The notes beneath the pieces are model-generated. The model did not search any database and had not been told where the DNA came from. It worked only from the letters and a program-made list of their open reading frames with translations. A program made the translations under genes and the position numbers. From the NCBI GenBank assembly GCA_016191815.1, contig JACPVI010000064.1:47308-111307 (forward strand): a DNA stretch of 64,000 nt, in the 5' to 3' direction. Shown here piece after piece: positions 18,328 to 27,907 of this stretch. The stretch is from Myxococcales bacterium. GTDB lineage: Bacteria > Myxococcota > Myxococcia > Myxococcales > Myxococcaceae. How positions within the stretch are numbered: the first letter of the stretch is position 1; each line of letters begins with the position of its first letter.

Positions 18328-19002
18328 TCAATCCGGGCGCTCGCCGAAGATCGCCGTCCCCACGCGCACCATCGTCGCGCCCTCGGAGATCGCCACCTCG
18401 AAGTCGGCGGTGGTGCCCATCGACAGCTCGGATAGGCCGAGCGACCGCGCCAGCGCCGCCAGCGCCCGGAAATGGGGGCGGGACCTCTCCGGGTCATCCT
18501 CCAGGGGTGGCAGGCACATCAACCCCGCCACCTCGAGGTTCGGCAGCCCGCGCACCTCGTCGAGGAGCTTGCGCGCCTCCTCGGCGGCGACTCCCCGCTT
18601 GGTCGCCTCGCCCGCCACGTTCACCTCGATGAGGCACCGAAGCGGTGCGCCAGAGCGCCGCCGGGAAAGCTCGCGCGCCACCTCCCGCCGGTCGAGCGCG
18701 TGGAACACCTGGGCCACACTGGCCACGGTGCGCGCCTTGTTCGTCTGCAAGGGGCCGATCGCGTGCCAGCGCAGCTTTGGGAGATCCGCCAGAGCTGCCG
18801 CCTTGTCCCTCAGTTCCTGGGCGTAGTTCTCTCCGAAGGCGCGCTGCCCCGCTCGGTACGCCTCCCGGATCGCCTCCGGCGGCTGGAGCTTCGAGACCGC
18901 CACCAGCTCCACCGCTCCCTCCGGCCTTCCCGCCGCCCGGCAGGCGCGGGCGACTCGCTCACTCACCTGCGCGAGTCGCGAGGCGATCCCCTTGTCGCTC
19001 AT
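18328..19002 (-). CDS. yggS: YggS/PLPBP family pyridoxal phosphate-binding protein
   Basis: 224 residues. The PLP-binding Lys lies in ELVAVSKLQPPEAI (about 37), followed by FGENYAQEL, WHAIGPLQTNK, LIEVNVAGE, GLMCLPP and the C-terminal phosphate-binding SMGTTADFEVAI and MVRVGTAIFG. These proteins keep PLP and amino-acid pools balanced and have no known catalytic turnover. Start ATG 19002 overlaps the maf stop by 4 nt, so maf-yggS form an overlapping pair. Confidence 0.95.
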   Translation of the reverse strand: MSDKGIASRLAQVSERVARACRAAGRPEGAVELVAVSKLQPPEAIREAYRAGQRAFGENYAQELRDKAAALADLPKLRWHAIGPLQTNKARTVASVAQVFHALDRREVARELSRRRSGAPLRCLIEVNVAGEATKRGVAAEEARKLLDEVRGLPNLEVAGLMCLPPLEDDPERSRPHFRALAALARSLGLSELSMGTTADFEVAISEGATMVRVGTAIFGERPD

Positions 19003-19595
19003 CGGCCACTCCAGGGAAGGTCGAACGAGGCCTCCGTCAACAGCTCGATGGCCTCCGCCAGCGGCAACCCCACCACGTTGGAGGCGCTGCCTTCGATGGC
19101 CCTCACCAGCGCCCCTCCTTTTCCCTGCAGCGCGTAGGCGCCGGCCTTGTCCATCGGCTCGCCGGTGGAGACGTACCAGGCGATCTCCTCTTCGGAGAGC
19201 GCCCTGAAACAGACCTTGGTCTCCACGACTCGGCCGGCGGGTTTTGGGCCGTGCAACCATACGGCCGACAGCACCCGGTGCGTCCGCGCCGCCAGGCGCC
19301 GGAGCATCGCCGCCGCGTGGGAGGGGTCCTCCGGCTTGCCCAGGATCTCGTCGCCCAGCACCACCGCGGTGTCCGCGCCCAAAACCAGCGCCGGGCCCAC
19401 CCTCGAGGCGACCACCTCCGCCTTTTCCCGGGCCACCCGCAGGACGTATTCCTGCGGCGGCTCGGCCGGTCGGGGGGCCTCGTCGATGTCCGGCGCCATC
19501 ACTTCGAAGGGCACTCCGAGACAGCCCAAGAGCTCCCGCCGCCGGGGAGAGGCGGAGGCAAGCACCAGACGGGTTTTCGGGTCGGCCTCGGGCAT
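18999..19595 (-). CDS. maf: Maf family nucleotide pyrophosphatase
   Basis: 198 residues. The phosphate-binding start LASASPRRRELL (about 12-23), the block LGADTAVVLGDEILGKP (about 93), and the C-terminal GAYALQGKGG and GSASNVVGLPL identify a Maf/YhdE-type house-cleaning nucleotide pyrophosphatase acting on non-canonical or dTTP/UTP-type nucleotides. The exact preference cannot be read from the sequence with certainty. Confidence 0.95.
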   Translation of the reverse strand: MPEADPKTRLVLASASPRRRELLGCLGVPFEVMAPDIDEAPRPAEPPQEYVLRVAREKAEVVASRVGPALVLGADTAVVLGDEILGKPEDPSHAAAMLRRLAARTHRVLSAVWLHGPKPAGRVVETKVCFRALSEEEIAWYVSTGEPMDKAGAYALQGKGGALVRAIEGSASNVVGLPLAEAIELLTEASFDLPWSGR

Positions 19596-19647
19596 GGTAT
19601 CTGGTCGGAGGAACCGCGCAGGTTATCGGTAACCCACCAAGATCGAA

Positions 19648-20700
19648 ATGAACGCCGCCGAGCTCCTCACCGCCATGAAGCGAACGGTCGAGCAGTTGGC
19701 GGCCTTCAACGACATCGCCAAGGCGCTCACCTCCACCCTCGAGCTGCGAGAGGTGCTGACCCTGGTGATGAACAAGGTGTCGGAGCTGTTGAAGCCGAGC
19801 AACTGGTCGCTCGTCCTGGCCGACGAGAAGGGCGAGCTGTACTTCGAGATCTGCGTGGGGGCGGGCTCGGAGAAGATCAAGCCGCTCCGCCTCAAGTCAG
19901 GCGAAGGCATCGCCGGCATGGTGTTCCAGACCGGGGAGCCGAGGCTGGTGGAGGACGTCACGCGGGATCCCGCCTTCTCGCCGCGCTTCGACGAGGCCTC
20001 CGACTTCAAGACCCGCTCGCTGGTGGCGGTGCCGCTGCGCTCGAGGGGCCGCACCCTGGGGGTGATCGAGCTGGTGAATGGGGAGAACTCCCGCACCTTC
20101 ACCCAGGACGACCTGCTCGCGGTGAGCGCCATCGCCGACTTTGCCGCCATCGCCATCGAGAACGCGCGGAACTTCCAACGAGTGCAGGAGCTGACCACCA
20201 TCGACGAGCACACCGGCCTGTTCAACGCCCGGCACCTCCGGGCGCTGCTCGAGCAGGAGGTGACCCGCGCCGCGAGGTTCAAACACCCGCTCTCGCTCAT
20301 CTTCCTCGACCTCGACGGCTTCAAGCAGGTGAACGACACCCGGGGCCACCTGGTGGGGAGCAGCCTCCTCAAGCAGGTAGGCGAGCTGTTGGTCTCCGCG
20401 ATCCGCCAGGTGGACTTCGCCTTCCGCTACGGCGGGGACGAGTTCGCGGTGCTGCTCATCGAGACCGAAGCCGAGGCGGCCCGGGTGATCGGCGAGCGGA
20501 TCCGCGACCGGTTCCGCGAGAAGCGCTTCCCCGACGGCATCACCATCACCGCCTCGCTGGGGGTGGCGAGCTTCCCCGACCACGCTGATTCTGGCACAGG
20601 CTTGCTCGACGCCGCGGACCGGGCGATGTACCGGGTGAAGGGCTCGGGCCGAAACGACGTGGCGGTGGCGGTGCAGGCACCGGCCAGGGCCGCGGGCTAG
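19648..20700 (+). CDS. GAF-GGDEF diguanylate cyclase
   Basis: 350 residues, soluble. A GAF-type sensor domain spans about 20-185, followed by a GGDEF domain (about 190-345) with the active site GGDEF intact at about 262-266. The inhibitory I-site RxxD is present as RQVD exactly five residues upstream, so product feedback by c-di-GMP is expected. Predicted activity is synthesis of c-di-GMP from two GTP in response to a small cytosolic ligand. The gene is divergent from maf and has no membrane segment. Confidence 0.92.
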   Translation: MNAAELLTAMKRTVEQLAAFNDIAKALTSTLELREVLTLVMNKVSELLKPSNWSLVLADEKGELYFEICVGAGSEKIKPLRLKSGEGIAGMVFQTGEPRLVEDVTRDPAFSPRFDEASDFKTRSLVAVPLRSRGRTLGVIELVNGENSRTFTQDDLLAVSAIADFAAIAIENARNFQRVQELTTIDEHTGLFNARHLRALLEQEVTRAARFKHPLSLIFLDLDGFKQVNDTRGHLVGSSLLKQVGELLVSAIRQVDFAFRYGGDEFAVLLIETEAEAARVIGERIRDRFREKRFPDGITITASLGVASFPDHADSGTGLLDAADRAMYRVKGSGRNDVAVAVQAPARAAG

Positions 20701-20706
20701 GAGACC

Positions 20707-22269
20707 TCACCCGAGGTTGGCGATCGCCTCTTCGTTGATCACCACCGAGCCCTGCTTCTTGAGCGCCTTGAGGAAGGCGTCGCGAAGCTCGTAGCGCTTG
20801 CCCTGGATGGCCTCGGCCTTGAGCTGCTCCCGCTGCTTGGCGAAGTCCTCCTCGCTCGGCCGCTTCCTGTCCGTCACCACCACCACCGCGAAGCCCTCCG
20901 CGGTGGGGTGCAGCTCCTCCATCGGCCCCGGCGCGGGCCGGGCGAAGATGGCCTTCACCAGCTCCGGCGCGGGCCCGAGCTGCGGCAGCGAATCGGTGGT
21001 GGCGCTGAACTCGCCGGTCTCGATCGCCTCCGGCTTGCTCTCCGCCTGGAACCGGTAGGCGTTGGCCTGGGTGTCGGCATTCGGCGGGTGCAGCTCGGCC
21101 AGCTTCTTGCCGGCCTTCACCGCCTCCAGAGTCTTGTTCGCCTCCGCCCGGGCCAGCTCCTTCGCCTGGGCCTTGGTCCAAAGCTGCTTGGCGATCTCCA
21201 GCTCGACGTCCTTGAGCTCCTTGCTCTCCGGCGGCTTCTTCTCGTCCACCTTGATGAGGTGCCACCCGAACTGGCTCCGCACCGGCTGGGACAGCTCGCC
21301 CACCTTCAACCCGAAGGCCGCCTCCGAGAACTCCGGCACCCAGGCTGCTCGCTCGTTGAAGCCCAAATCTCCGCCGCTCTGCTTGCTGCCGGTGTCCTCG
21401 GAGAACTCCTTCGCCACCTGGGCGAAGTCCTTGCCGCCCTCCAGCTCCTTGCGGAGGTTGTCGATCTTCGCCTTCGCCTCGTCCTGCTTGTCCTGCGGCG
21501 CCTCCCGATCGACCTTGATGAGGACGTGCCTCGCCCGGACCCGCTCCGGCTGGTGGTAGAGGAAACGGTTGGCCTCGTAGTGGTCGGAGATCTCCTTCGG
21601 GTTCGCCTTGGCCCAGGCCTCCACCTCGCCCGGCTTGGGCGCCGCGACCTTCGAGGCGGCCATCGCGGGGAGGAAGCGGACGAAGGTGGCGGCGGCGCGG
21701 TTCCCCTCGCGGAAGTAGCGGGCCTTCACCTCGTCGTCGGACACCATCGCGCCCCCCTCCACCACCTCGAGGAGCTTCTCTCCGGCGAGCTGCCGGCGGG
21801 GCTCCTCCTCGAAGTCCACATGGGTCCGCCGGTAGAAGTCTCTCAAGGTCTGCCGGTAGGTGTCGTAGTCGAACCGGCCGTCCTTCTGGAAGCTCGGGTT
21901 GCGGTGGATGATCTCCCGGATCTCCTCATCCGAGGCGCGGATGCCCTGCTTCTCCGCTGCCTGGGCCAGAAGTTCCACCTGCACCAGTTGCTCGGCGATC
22001 TGCTTGTGGAAGCCGAGCTGGCGCGCGAGCTGCTCGGTGATCGGACTCCCCTGCTGGCGCATGTAATTGATCTGGTTTCCGTACGCGCGCCGGAAGTCGC
22101 TCATCGGAATGCCCTTGCCGTTCACCGTCGCCGCCGTCTCGCTCGACTGGCGGGTGAGCGGGGCCTCGCAACCCCTCGAGCCAGGGCCCCACTGGACGGC
22201 GAACAGGAAGGCGATCGCCAGGATGAACAGGTACGAGAGGATTCGCTTGGGCTGCAGGTGCTCGTTCAT
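20707..22269 (-). CDS. PpiD/SurA-like membrane-anchored peptidyl-prolyl isomerase
   Basis: 520 residues from ATG 22269. One N-terminal transmembrane helix (ILSYLFILAIAFLFAV, about 10-26) anchors a periplasmic chaperone. A SurA_N-like region (about 45-200) includes TVNGKGIPMSDFRRAY. A parvulin PpiC domain follows (about 239-343) with RARHVLIKV, GGDLGF and FGWHLIKVDE, and the tail continues the PpiD plan. It probably folds outer-membrane or secreted proteins. It is divergent from the mre genes. Confidence 0.88.
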   Translation of the reverse strand: MNEHLQPKRILSYLFILAIAFLFAVQWGPGSRGCEAPLTRQSSETAATVNGKGIPMSDFRRAYGNQINYMRQQGSPITEQLARQLGFHKQIAEQLVQVELLAQAAEKQGIRASDEEIREIIHRNPSFQKDGRFDYDTYRQTLRDFYRRTHVDFEEEPRRQLAGEKLLEVVEGGAMVSDDEVKARYFREGNRAAATFVRFLPAMAASKVAAPKPGEVEAWAKANPKEISDHYEANRFLYHQPERVRARHVLIKVDREAPQDKQDEAKAKIDNLRKELEGGKDFAQVAKEFSEDTGSKQSGGDLGFNERAAWVPEFSEAAFGLKVGELSQPVRSQFGWHLIKVDEKKPPESKELKDVELEIAKQLWTKAQAKELARAEANKTLEAVKAGKKLAELHPPNADTQANAYRFQAESKPEAIETGEFSATTDSLPQLGPAPELVKAIFARPAPGPMEELHPTAEGFAVVVVTDRKRPSEEDFAKQREQLKAEAIQGKRYELRDAFLKALKKQGSVVINEEAIANLG

Positions 22270-22355
22270 GACTGTCGCAGGAAAAGCGCGGCGCGCTGGC
22301 CTTCTTCCCGGGTCCACTCGCCACCTTCCCGCCCGGCCGGCCGGCGGCCCGAACC

Positions 22356-22384
22356 TTGACTCTGTAGGATCGGCAACGTGAAAA
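22356..22384 (+). promoter_or_regulatory. Weak candidate promoter for the mre-rod operon
   Basis: TTGACT (22356-22361) and TGAAAA (22379-22384) with 17-nt spacing lie 50 nt before the mreC GTG. The -10 match is poor. Confidence 0.22.
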
Positions 22385-22434
22385 TGCAAGAAGTTTAGCG
22401 GCGTTACGCGACACTCGCCCCGGGGCGACCCGAC

Positions 22435-23286
22435 GTGCTCAGGCTCCTCAAGCGGTACCGTGATCCCTTGGTCCTGGGCGCGCTCTTGCTCTATCCGTTC
22501 GCCACCTTCCTCGCCAGCGGGCACAAGGGCCGCAATCCGAACTTCGTCGACCGCGCGGTGCTCGCGATCGCCTCGCCCCTGGAGCGGGGGCTCACCTACG
22601 TCTGCGATGGGGTGGGCGCGCTGGTGTCCGGCTACCTCGATCTGCGCCGGGTGAAGCAACGAAACCGCGCCCTCGAGGTGGAGAACGCCGAGCTTCGCGC
22701 CGAGCTGAACGCCTCCCGCGAAGGGATGGCCGAGCTCGAGCGGGTCAAGCGCATGCTGGGCTACGTGGAGGGCACGCTGGAGCAGGAGATCCCGGCGCGG
22801 ATCGTGGGCGTCAACCCGACGCCGAACTTCCTCTCGGTGCGCATCAACCGCGGGGAATCCGACGGAGTGCGGGCGGGGATGCCGGTGGTGACTCCGGACG
22901 GAGTGGTGGGGAGGGTGCAGCGGTCGGTGGGCGGCTGGTCGGACGTGGCGCTGGTCACCGATCCGACGAGCAAGCTCGGCGTCCTGGTGCAGCGAACCCG
23001 GGCGAGGGGAACCTCGGCGGGCGCCGGAGGGGCAAAGCCCCTGGCGCTGGAGAACGTCCTCCGCTCCGAGGAGGTCGAGGAGGGCGACGTGATCATCACC
23101 TCCGGCACCGACGACGTCTTCCCCAAGGGCCTGGTGGTGGGCCGGGTGACCGCGGTACAGCGCCAGAAGACGGGGATGTTCCTGCAGGCGGGCATCCTCC
23201 CCTCGGTGGAGCTGGCGCGGCTGGAGGAGGTCTTGGTGGTGCCCTCGGCGCCCTCCGCCCGAGCGATCAAGGAGGAGCGGCGGTGA
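22435..23286 (+). CDS. mreC: Rod-shape-determining protein MreC
   Basis: 283 residues from GTG. One N-terminal membrane helix (about 12-28), a coiled coil (about 65-110) and the periplasmic beta-barrel region (about 120-265; GVNPTPNFLSVRINRG, GMPVVTPDGVVGRV) give the standard MreC plan. It links cytoplasmic MreB to the elongation synthase. The stop overlaps mreD by 4 nt. No mreB is present in the window. Confidence 0.93.
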   Translation: MLRLLKRYRDPLVLGALLLYPFATFLASGHKGRNPNFVDRAVLAIASPLERGLTYVCDGVGALVSGYLDLRRVKQRNRALEVENAELRAELNASREGMAELERVKRMLGYVEGTLEQEIPARIVGVNPTPNFLSVRINRGESDGVRAGMPVVTPDGVVGRVQRSVGGWSDVALVTDPTSKLGVLVQRTRARGTSAGAGGAKPLALENVLRSEEVEEGDVIITSGTDDVFPKGLVVGRVTAVQRQKTGMFLQAGILPSVELARLEEVLVVPSAPSARAIKEERR

Positions 23287-23786
23287 AGTTCGGTGCCACG
23301 GTGGGGCTGGCCCTGCTGCTCCTGGTGATCGAGTCGGTGGCGGTGAAGTACCTGGGCTTCGCCATCACCCGCATCGACGTGACGGTGGCCCTGGTGGTGT
23401 TCCTCTCGCTCCGGGCCGGGCTGCTCGAGGGCGCCTTCGCCTCGTTCGCGATCGGCTACCTCCTGGACGTGATGAGCGGAAGGCCGACCGGGCTCTTCGT
23501 GTTCCTCGCCGTGCTCGTGTACCTCCTCGGCCGACTGGTCAGCTCGCTTTTGGACGCGAGGAGCGCCCCCTCCTTCGTCCTCTTCGTCGCCGGGGCCGAG
23601 GTCGCGCACTCGCTCTTGGCGCTCTTCTTTGGCTGGATGACCTCCAAGTCCGGCACCGCGCCCGCCTCGGTGGGCGCGCTCTTCGCGCAGCTGGGCCTCA
23701 CCCTCTTGGCGGCGCTGTTGCTCTGGCCGCTTCTGCGCAGGCTGGATCCGGGCACCGAACGGCCCGAGGCCGGCGCGCTGCTCTAG
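23283..23786 (+). CDS. mreD: Rod-shape-determining protein MreD
   Basis: 167 residues, almost wholly hydrophobic with about five to six membrane helices and the typical LLEGAFASFAIGYLLDVMSG block. The GTG start overlaps the mreC stop and the stop is 4 nt before mrdA. Identification rests on topology and on position in the mreCD-mrdA-rodA order. Confidence 0.88.
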   Translation: MKFGATVGLALLLLVIESVAVKYLGFAITRIDVTVALVVFLSLRAGLLEGAFASFAIGYLLDVMSGRPTGLFVFLAVLVYLLGRLVSSLLDARSAPSFVLFVAGAEVAHSLLALFFGWMTSKSGTAPASVGALFAQLGLTLLAALLLWPLLRRLDPGTERPEAGALL

Positions 23787-23790
23787 TCCC

Positions 23791-25869
23791 ATGCAACTCG
23801 GCCAGAACACTCCCGGGCGGGACCTCAAGGCCAGGTACCTCTACCTGGGGCTCTCGATGACCGCCGGCCTCTTGGTCCTGGCGATCAACCTCTACCGGCT
23901 GCAGATCATCCACGGCGAGGAGCTCTTGGCGAAGTCCCAGGACAACTACATCAAGGAGGTCCGCGTGCGCGCCGACCGGGGGATGATCCTCGACCGGCGC
24001 GGCGAGGTCCTGGTGGACGGCCGCCCCTCGTTCAACGTCTACGTGACCCCGGCCTTCTGCCAGCGGTGCTCCGCGGAGGTCCTGCCCAGGCTCTCCCCCA
24101 CTCTGGGCTGGGACGAGGGGCAGCTCTCCCGCGTCGAGCAGATGCTCAAGGAGAAGCACGGCACCCAGAGGTTCCAGCCCTGGGCGGTGAAGGTGGACGT
24201 CACCCGCGACGAGCTGGACGTGCTCGCCGCGCACCAGACCGAGCTTCCGGGAGTGGACGTGGTGCCGGTGCAGCACCGCAACTACCGCGCCGGGCCGGTG
24301 CTGGCCCACGTGCTCGGCTACATGAACGAGGTGACGCAGGACGAGGTGGCAAAGCCCTCGGCTGGGCCGAAGTACGCCCTCGGCGACTACATCGGCCGCC
24401 GGGGCCTGGAGCGCGCCTTCGAGGCGAGGAGCTGCCCCAGCGGGCCTTGCGGGCTGCGCGGCAGCGACGGGGCGAGCCGCCAGTTCGTGAACGCGCGAGG
24501 CGAGGCGCAAAGGGACAAGGACGGGCGCACTGTCACCGAGGAGGAGGTTCTGCCCGCCCCGGGGAACAACCTGATCCTCTCCATCGACGCCCGGCTGCAG
24601 GCGGAGGCCGAACGGGCCTTCCCCGGCACCGCCGGAGCGGTGTTGGCGGTCGACGTCCGCACCGGCTTCGTGCTGGCGATGCTCTCCAGGCCCTCGTTCG
24701 ATCCCAACGTGCTCACCGGGCGGATCAACGCTTCCCAGATGGCGGCCCTGGCGAGGGACCCTCTCCAGCCGATGGTGTTCCGAGCGGTGGCGCAGCACTA
24801 CAGCCCGGGCTCCACCTTCAAGACGTTCAGCCTGCTCGCGGCCCTGCGCTCCGGGGTGTTCGGCCCTTCCAGCACCGCCTTTTGTCCGGGCGGCTACCGG
24901 CTCGGCTCCAGGGTGTGGCGCTGCCACAAGGACAGCGGGCACGGGACGGTGGATACCCGCACCTCGCTCAAGGTTTCCTGCGACACCTTCTACTACCGGG
25001 TGGCGGACTCTCTCGGGCTGGACCCGATCGCCCGGCTGGGGAAGGACCTCGGCCTGGGCGCGCCCACCGGCATCGGCGTGGTGGCGGAGGTGCCCGGCAT
25101 CATGCCCGACTCCGCCTACCACGACCGGGTGACCCCGGGCGGCTACATGAAGGGCCTGGCGCTCAACAGCGCGATCGGCCAGGGCGACGTCAACGTGACT
25201 CCGCTCCAGCTCCTGATGGCGTACGCGGCGATCGGCAACGGCGGCACGCTCTACCAGCCGCAGCTGGTCCGGCGCATCGAGTCGCCGGACGGCCGGGTCC
25301 TCGAGGAGTTCCAACCCAAAATACTGCGGCGGCTGGATCTCAGCCCCGAGCACCAGAAGCTGGTGGTCGACGCGCTGGTGGCGGTGGTGAACGAGCCCGG
25401 CGGCACCGGAGGGCGGGCGCGGCTCAAGGAGGTGGTGGTGGCGGGGAAGACCGGGACGGCGCAGGTGATTCGCCTCGGAGAGAAGCGCGAAAAGAAGGAG
25501 GAGATGGACTACTTCGAGCGCGACCACGCCTGGTTCGTGGCCTTCGCCCCGGCGGAGGACCCGGAGCTGGCGGTGGTGGTGCTCAACGAGCACGGCGGGC
25601 ACGGGGGCTCGGAAGCCGCCCCCACCGCCAAGGCGGTGATCGCCAAGTACTTCGAGCTGAAGAAGACGGACGCTTTGGCGTTCGGGGGCTCCTCGTTCGA
25701 GCGCGAGAAGGCGCCCCCGGCGCGCCAAAGCCCTCCGCCCAAGGGCCCCGAGCAGCGCGGCCCTGCCTTGGCCCGCTCGCCACCGCCGGACGGGGGGAGC
25801 AGCCAGGAGAGCTCGCTCGTCGCGAGCCCGGGGAATTCCCCGGCGGACGAAGGGAGGCGGGCGCCGTGA
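23791..25869 (+). CDS. mrdA: Penicillin-binding protein 2, elongation transpeptidase
   Basis: 692 residues. One N-terminal membrane helix (about 18-36), a pedestal domain with RGMILDRRGEVL (about 63), and the transpeptidase domain with SPGSTFKT (catalytic Ser about 341), the second motif SCD (about 397) and KTGTAQ (about 553). The protein cross-links peptidoglycan during side-wall growth with RodA. The last 60 residues form a Pro/Ser/Glu-rich tail not needed for the fold. Two CxxC-like cysteine pairs in the first half are unusual for the family. Confidence 0.95.
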   Translation: MQLGQNTPGRDLKARYLYLGLSMTAGLLVLAINLYRLQIIHGEELLAKSQDNYIKEVRVRADRGMILDRRGEVLVDGRPSFNVYVTPAFCQRCSAEVLPRLSPTLGWDEGQLSRVEQMLKEKHGTQRFQPWAVKVDVTRDELDVLAAHQTELPGVDVVPVQHRNYRAGPVLAHVLGYMNEVTQDEVAKPSAGPKYALGDYIGRRGLERAFEARSCPSGPCGLRGSDGASRQFVNARGEAQRDKDGRTVTEEEVLPAPGNNLILSIDARLQAEAERAFPGTAGAVLAVDVRTGFVLAMLSRPSFDPNVLTGRINASQMAALARDPLQPMVFRAVAQHYSPGSTFKTFSLLAALRSGVFGPSSTAFCPGGYRLGSRVWRCHKDSGHGTVDTRTSLKVSCDTFYYRVADSLGLDPIARLGKDLGLGAPTGIGVVAEVPGIMPDSAYHDRVTPGGYMKGLALNSAIGQGDVNVTPLQLLMAYAAIGNGGTLYQPQLVRRIESPDGRVLEEFQPKILRRLDLSPEHQKLVVDALVAVVNEPGGTGGRARLKEVVVAGKTGTAQVIRLGEKREKKEEMDYFERDHAWFVAFAPAEDPELAVVVLNEHGGHGGSEAAPTAKAVIAKYFELKKTDALAFGGSSFEREKAPPARQSPPPKGPEQRGPALARSPPPDGGSSQESSLVASPGNSPADEGRRAP

Positions 25870-27032
25870 TTGGCATGCAGCTCCGCTTCGAGCGGCGGAT
25901 GCTGCCGCACATCCCCTGGGGGCTGGTGGCGGCGGCGGTGCTCTTGGGGCTGGTCGGGGTTTTCAACCTCGCCTCGGCCACCAGGGGCCTGGGCGCGCCG
26001 CTGTGGAAGAGCCAGGCCCTCTACCTCGCGGTGGGCGTCCTCGCCACCGCCACAGTGTCGCTGGTGGACTACCGCTTCCTCCAGCGCATGGCGCTGCCCA
26101 TCTTCGTCGCCAACCTCCTGGCGCTGCTCGCGCTCAAGCTGTTCGGGCACACCGCCAAGGGGGCGGAGAGCTGGTTCGCGCTGGGGCCGCTCCGGGTGCA
26201 GCCGGCGGAGTTCATGAAGATCGGCCTGCTGTTGATGTTGGCCAAGTTCTTCCACGACGAGCAGCGCTCGGAGGGGGCGGTGCCCGGCGTGCTTCGCGAG
26301 CTGGTGCTGGCGCTGATCATCGCCGCGCCGGTCTACCTGGTGCTCAAGCAGCCGGATCTCGGGACGGCGATGATGATGTCCCTCTCGAGCGTGACGCTGG
26401 TGCTCTTCGCCAGGCCGAGGCTGTGGCTGATCGGGCTACTTTTTGGGGGCCTGCTCCTGGGCGGGCTGGTGGTCTGGAACGATTGGATCCGCGATCAGAC
26501 CGAGCCCAAGGTGACGCTGGTCCGCGGTTACTTGAAGAAGCACCAGGAGGCGCGCATCAGCGGTTGGCTGGATCCGGAGAGCGACCCCAAAGGCACGAAC
26601 TACCACTCGCTCCAGTCGAAGATCGCGGTGGGCTCCGGCGGTCTCACCGGCAAGGGCTGGAAGAAGGGGACGCAGGCCGGCAACTTCTTCTTGCCCGAGC
26701 AGCACACCGACTTCGTCTTCTCGGTGTGGGCGGAGGAGCACGGCTTCCTCGCCTGCCTGGTGCTGTTGTTCCTGTACGGCTTCGTCTTGCTGTCCGCGCT
26801 GGGGGTGGCCTTGAGCGCGCGGGATCGCTTCGGGGCCTTCGTGGCGGTGGGGGTGGCGGTGATGATCTTCTGGCAGGTGTTCCAGAACATCGGAATGGTG
26901 ACCGGGCTGATGCCGGTGACGGGAATCACCTTGCCGCTGATGAGCTACGGCGGAAGCTCGATGGTGAGCGTGATGATCGGCGTGGGGCTGCTCGTGAACA
27001 TCGGCATGCGCCGCCACCTCTTCACCGGCTGA
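25866..27032 (+). CDS. rodA: RodA, SEDS-family peptidoglycan glycosyltransferase
   Basis: 388 residues from GTG 25866 overlapping the mrdA stop; ATG 25875 is three codons in. About ten membrane helices and SEDS signatures are present: VQPAEFMKIGLLL, KQPDLGTAMMM, FLPEQHTDFVFSVWAEEHGF, and GITLPLMSYGGSSM near the C-terminus. It polymerises glycan strands as the partner of PBP2. Its stop overlaps the 3' end of the convergent minus-strand gene by 11 nt. Confidence 0.96.
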   Translation: MIGMQLRFERRMLPHIPWGLVAAAVLLGLVGVFNLASATRGLGAPLWKSQALYLAVGVLATATVSLVDYRFLQRMALPIFVANLLALLALKLFGHTAKGAESWFALGPLRVQPAEFMKIGLLLMLAKFFHDEQRSEGAVPGVLRELVLALIIAAPVYLVLKQPDLGTAMMMSLSSVTLVLFARPRLWLIGLLFGGLLLGGLVVWNDWIRDQTEPKVTLVRGYLKKHQEARISGWLDPESDPKGTNYHSLQSKIAVGSGGLTGKGWKKGTQAGNFFLPEQHTDFVFSVWAEEHGFLACLVLLFLYGFVLLSALGVALSARDRFGAFVAVGVAVMIFWQVFQNIGMVTGLMPVTGITLPLMSYGGSSMVSVMIGVGLLVNIGMRRHLFTG

Positions 27033-27855
27033 CGCCAGGGCCCCGGGGCCTGCGCTCGGGCACGACGCGCTCCCCTGGTTTCGCCCGGGAGGCGAAGCGG
27101 CGGAGCGAGGCGTCATCCAGCCGATCTCCGAGCGCGCGCGAGAGGGGGACGCCGCTCCGGGCGGCGGCGTAGAAGCCGCTCAGCTCGCCTTTGGACTCGA
27201 GGAAGAGCAGCACCGCGCGGCTGAATCCGTACCAGAGCATCGCCTGGCCGCCGTAGACCTGTTCCGTGCGCACCGCGGAGAGCTCGGCCACGGTGGGCAG
27301 CGCGCCAGCGGAGATCGCCGCTTGCACCTCCCGGTTCCGGTAGTTGACGAAGAAGCGCACCCCGCGCGGGGTGACGTCCGAGCCCCCGTACAGCGAGCCC
27401 AGGCCCTCTGAGAGCCAGGAGGGAACGAGCGGGAAGTCGTCATGCACGAGCGGGTGGACCAGCTCGTGCGACATGTTCCTCGGGCCCGCTTCGAGGTTGA
27501 CCACCACCACGCGCGAAGCCGGCTGGTAGAAGCCCAGCTCCGAGGGCCGCTCGCCCATCACCGTGTCGGAGAAGTGGCGGTAGGCGCGGGCGGAGTCGAA
27601 GAGGCAGACGTCCACAGGCCGTTTCGGCTCGGCCTGGGCCAGGAATCGGCGGCCGACATCCTCCACCACCGCGCGCGCACGCTCCACGGCCTGGGCACGC
27701 TGCGCCGAGGACAGCTCCCCGCGCAGCACCAACTGGGTGGGCCCCTTCGCCTCGACTCGAGCCAGCACGGGCAGCCGCTCCACCGCGGCTCGGTCAACCT
27801 CTGCCCCGGCGGCGCCGGAGACGAAAAGAAAGAGGAACGACGCTGAGGAGCGCAC
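27022..27855 (-). CDS. Secreted gluzincin-like metallopeptidase (peptidase MA-like)
   Basis: 277 residues with a signal peptide (MRSSASFLFLFVSGAAGAE). The zinc signature is HELVH (about 129-133) in NMSHELVHPLV, followed by PSWLSEGLGSLYG, in which the Glu is the expected third ligand of gluzincins. The domain plan resembles peptidase-MA-like proteins. The substrate is unknown. Its 3' end overlaps rodA. Confidence 0.72.
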   Translation of the reverse strand: MRSSASFLFLFVSGAAGAEVDRAAVERLPVLARVEAKGPTQLVLRGELSSAQRAQAVERARAVVEDVGRRFLAQAEPKRPVDVCLFDSARAYRHFSDTVMGERPSELGFYQPASRVVVVNLEAGPRNMSHELVHPLVHDDFPLVPSWLSEGLGSLYGGSDVTPRGVRFFVNYRNREVQAAISAGALPTVAELSAVRTEQVYGGQAMLWYGFSRAVLLFLESKGELSGFYAAARSGVPLSRALGDRLDDASLRRFASRAKPGERVVPERRPRGPGVSR

Positions 27856-27907
27856 CGGTGCTGAGACGACTGTGCCTCCCAGGAGGTTCCGGAGCTGAAC
27901 CGGCCGC

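Noticed and set aside
27034..27055. Strong GC palindrome around CCCCGGGG after rodA as a terminator
   Set aside because: No T run follows, and it lies inside the 3' end of the convergent coding sequence.
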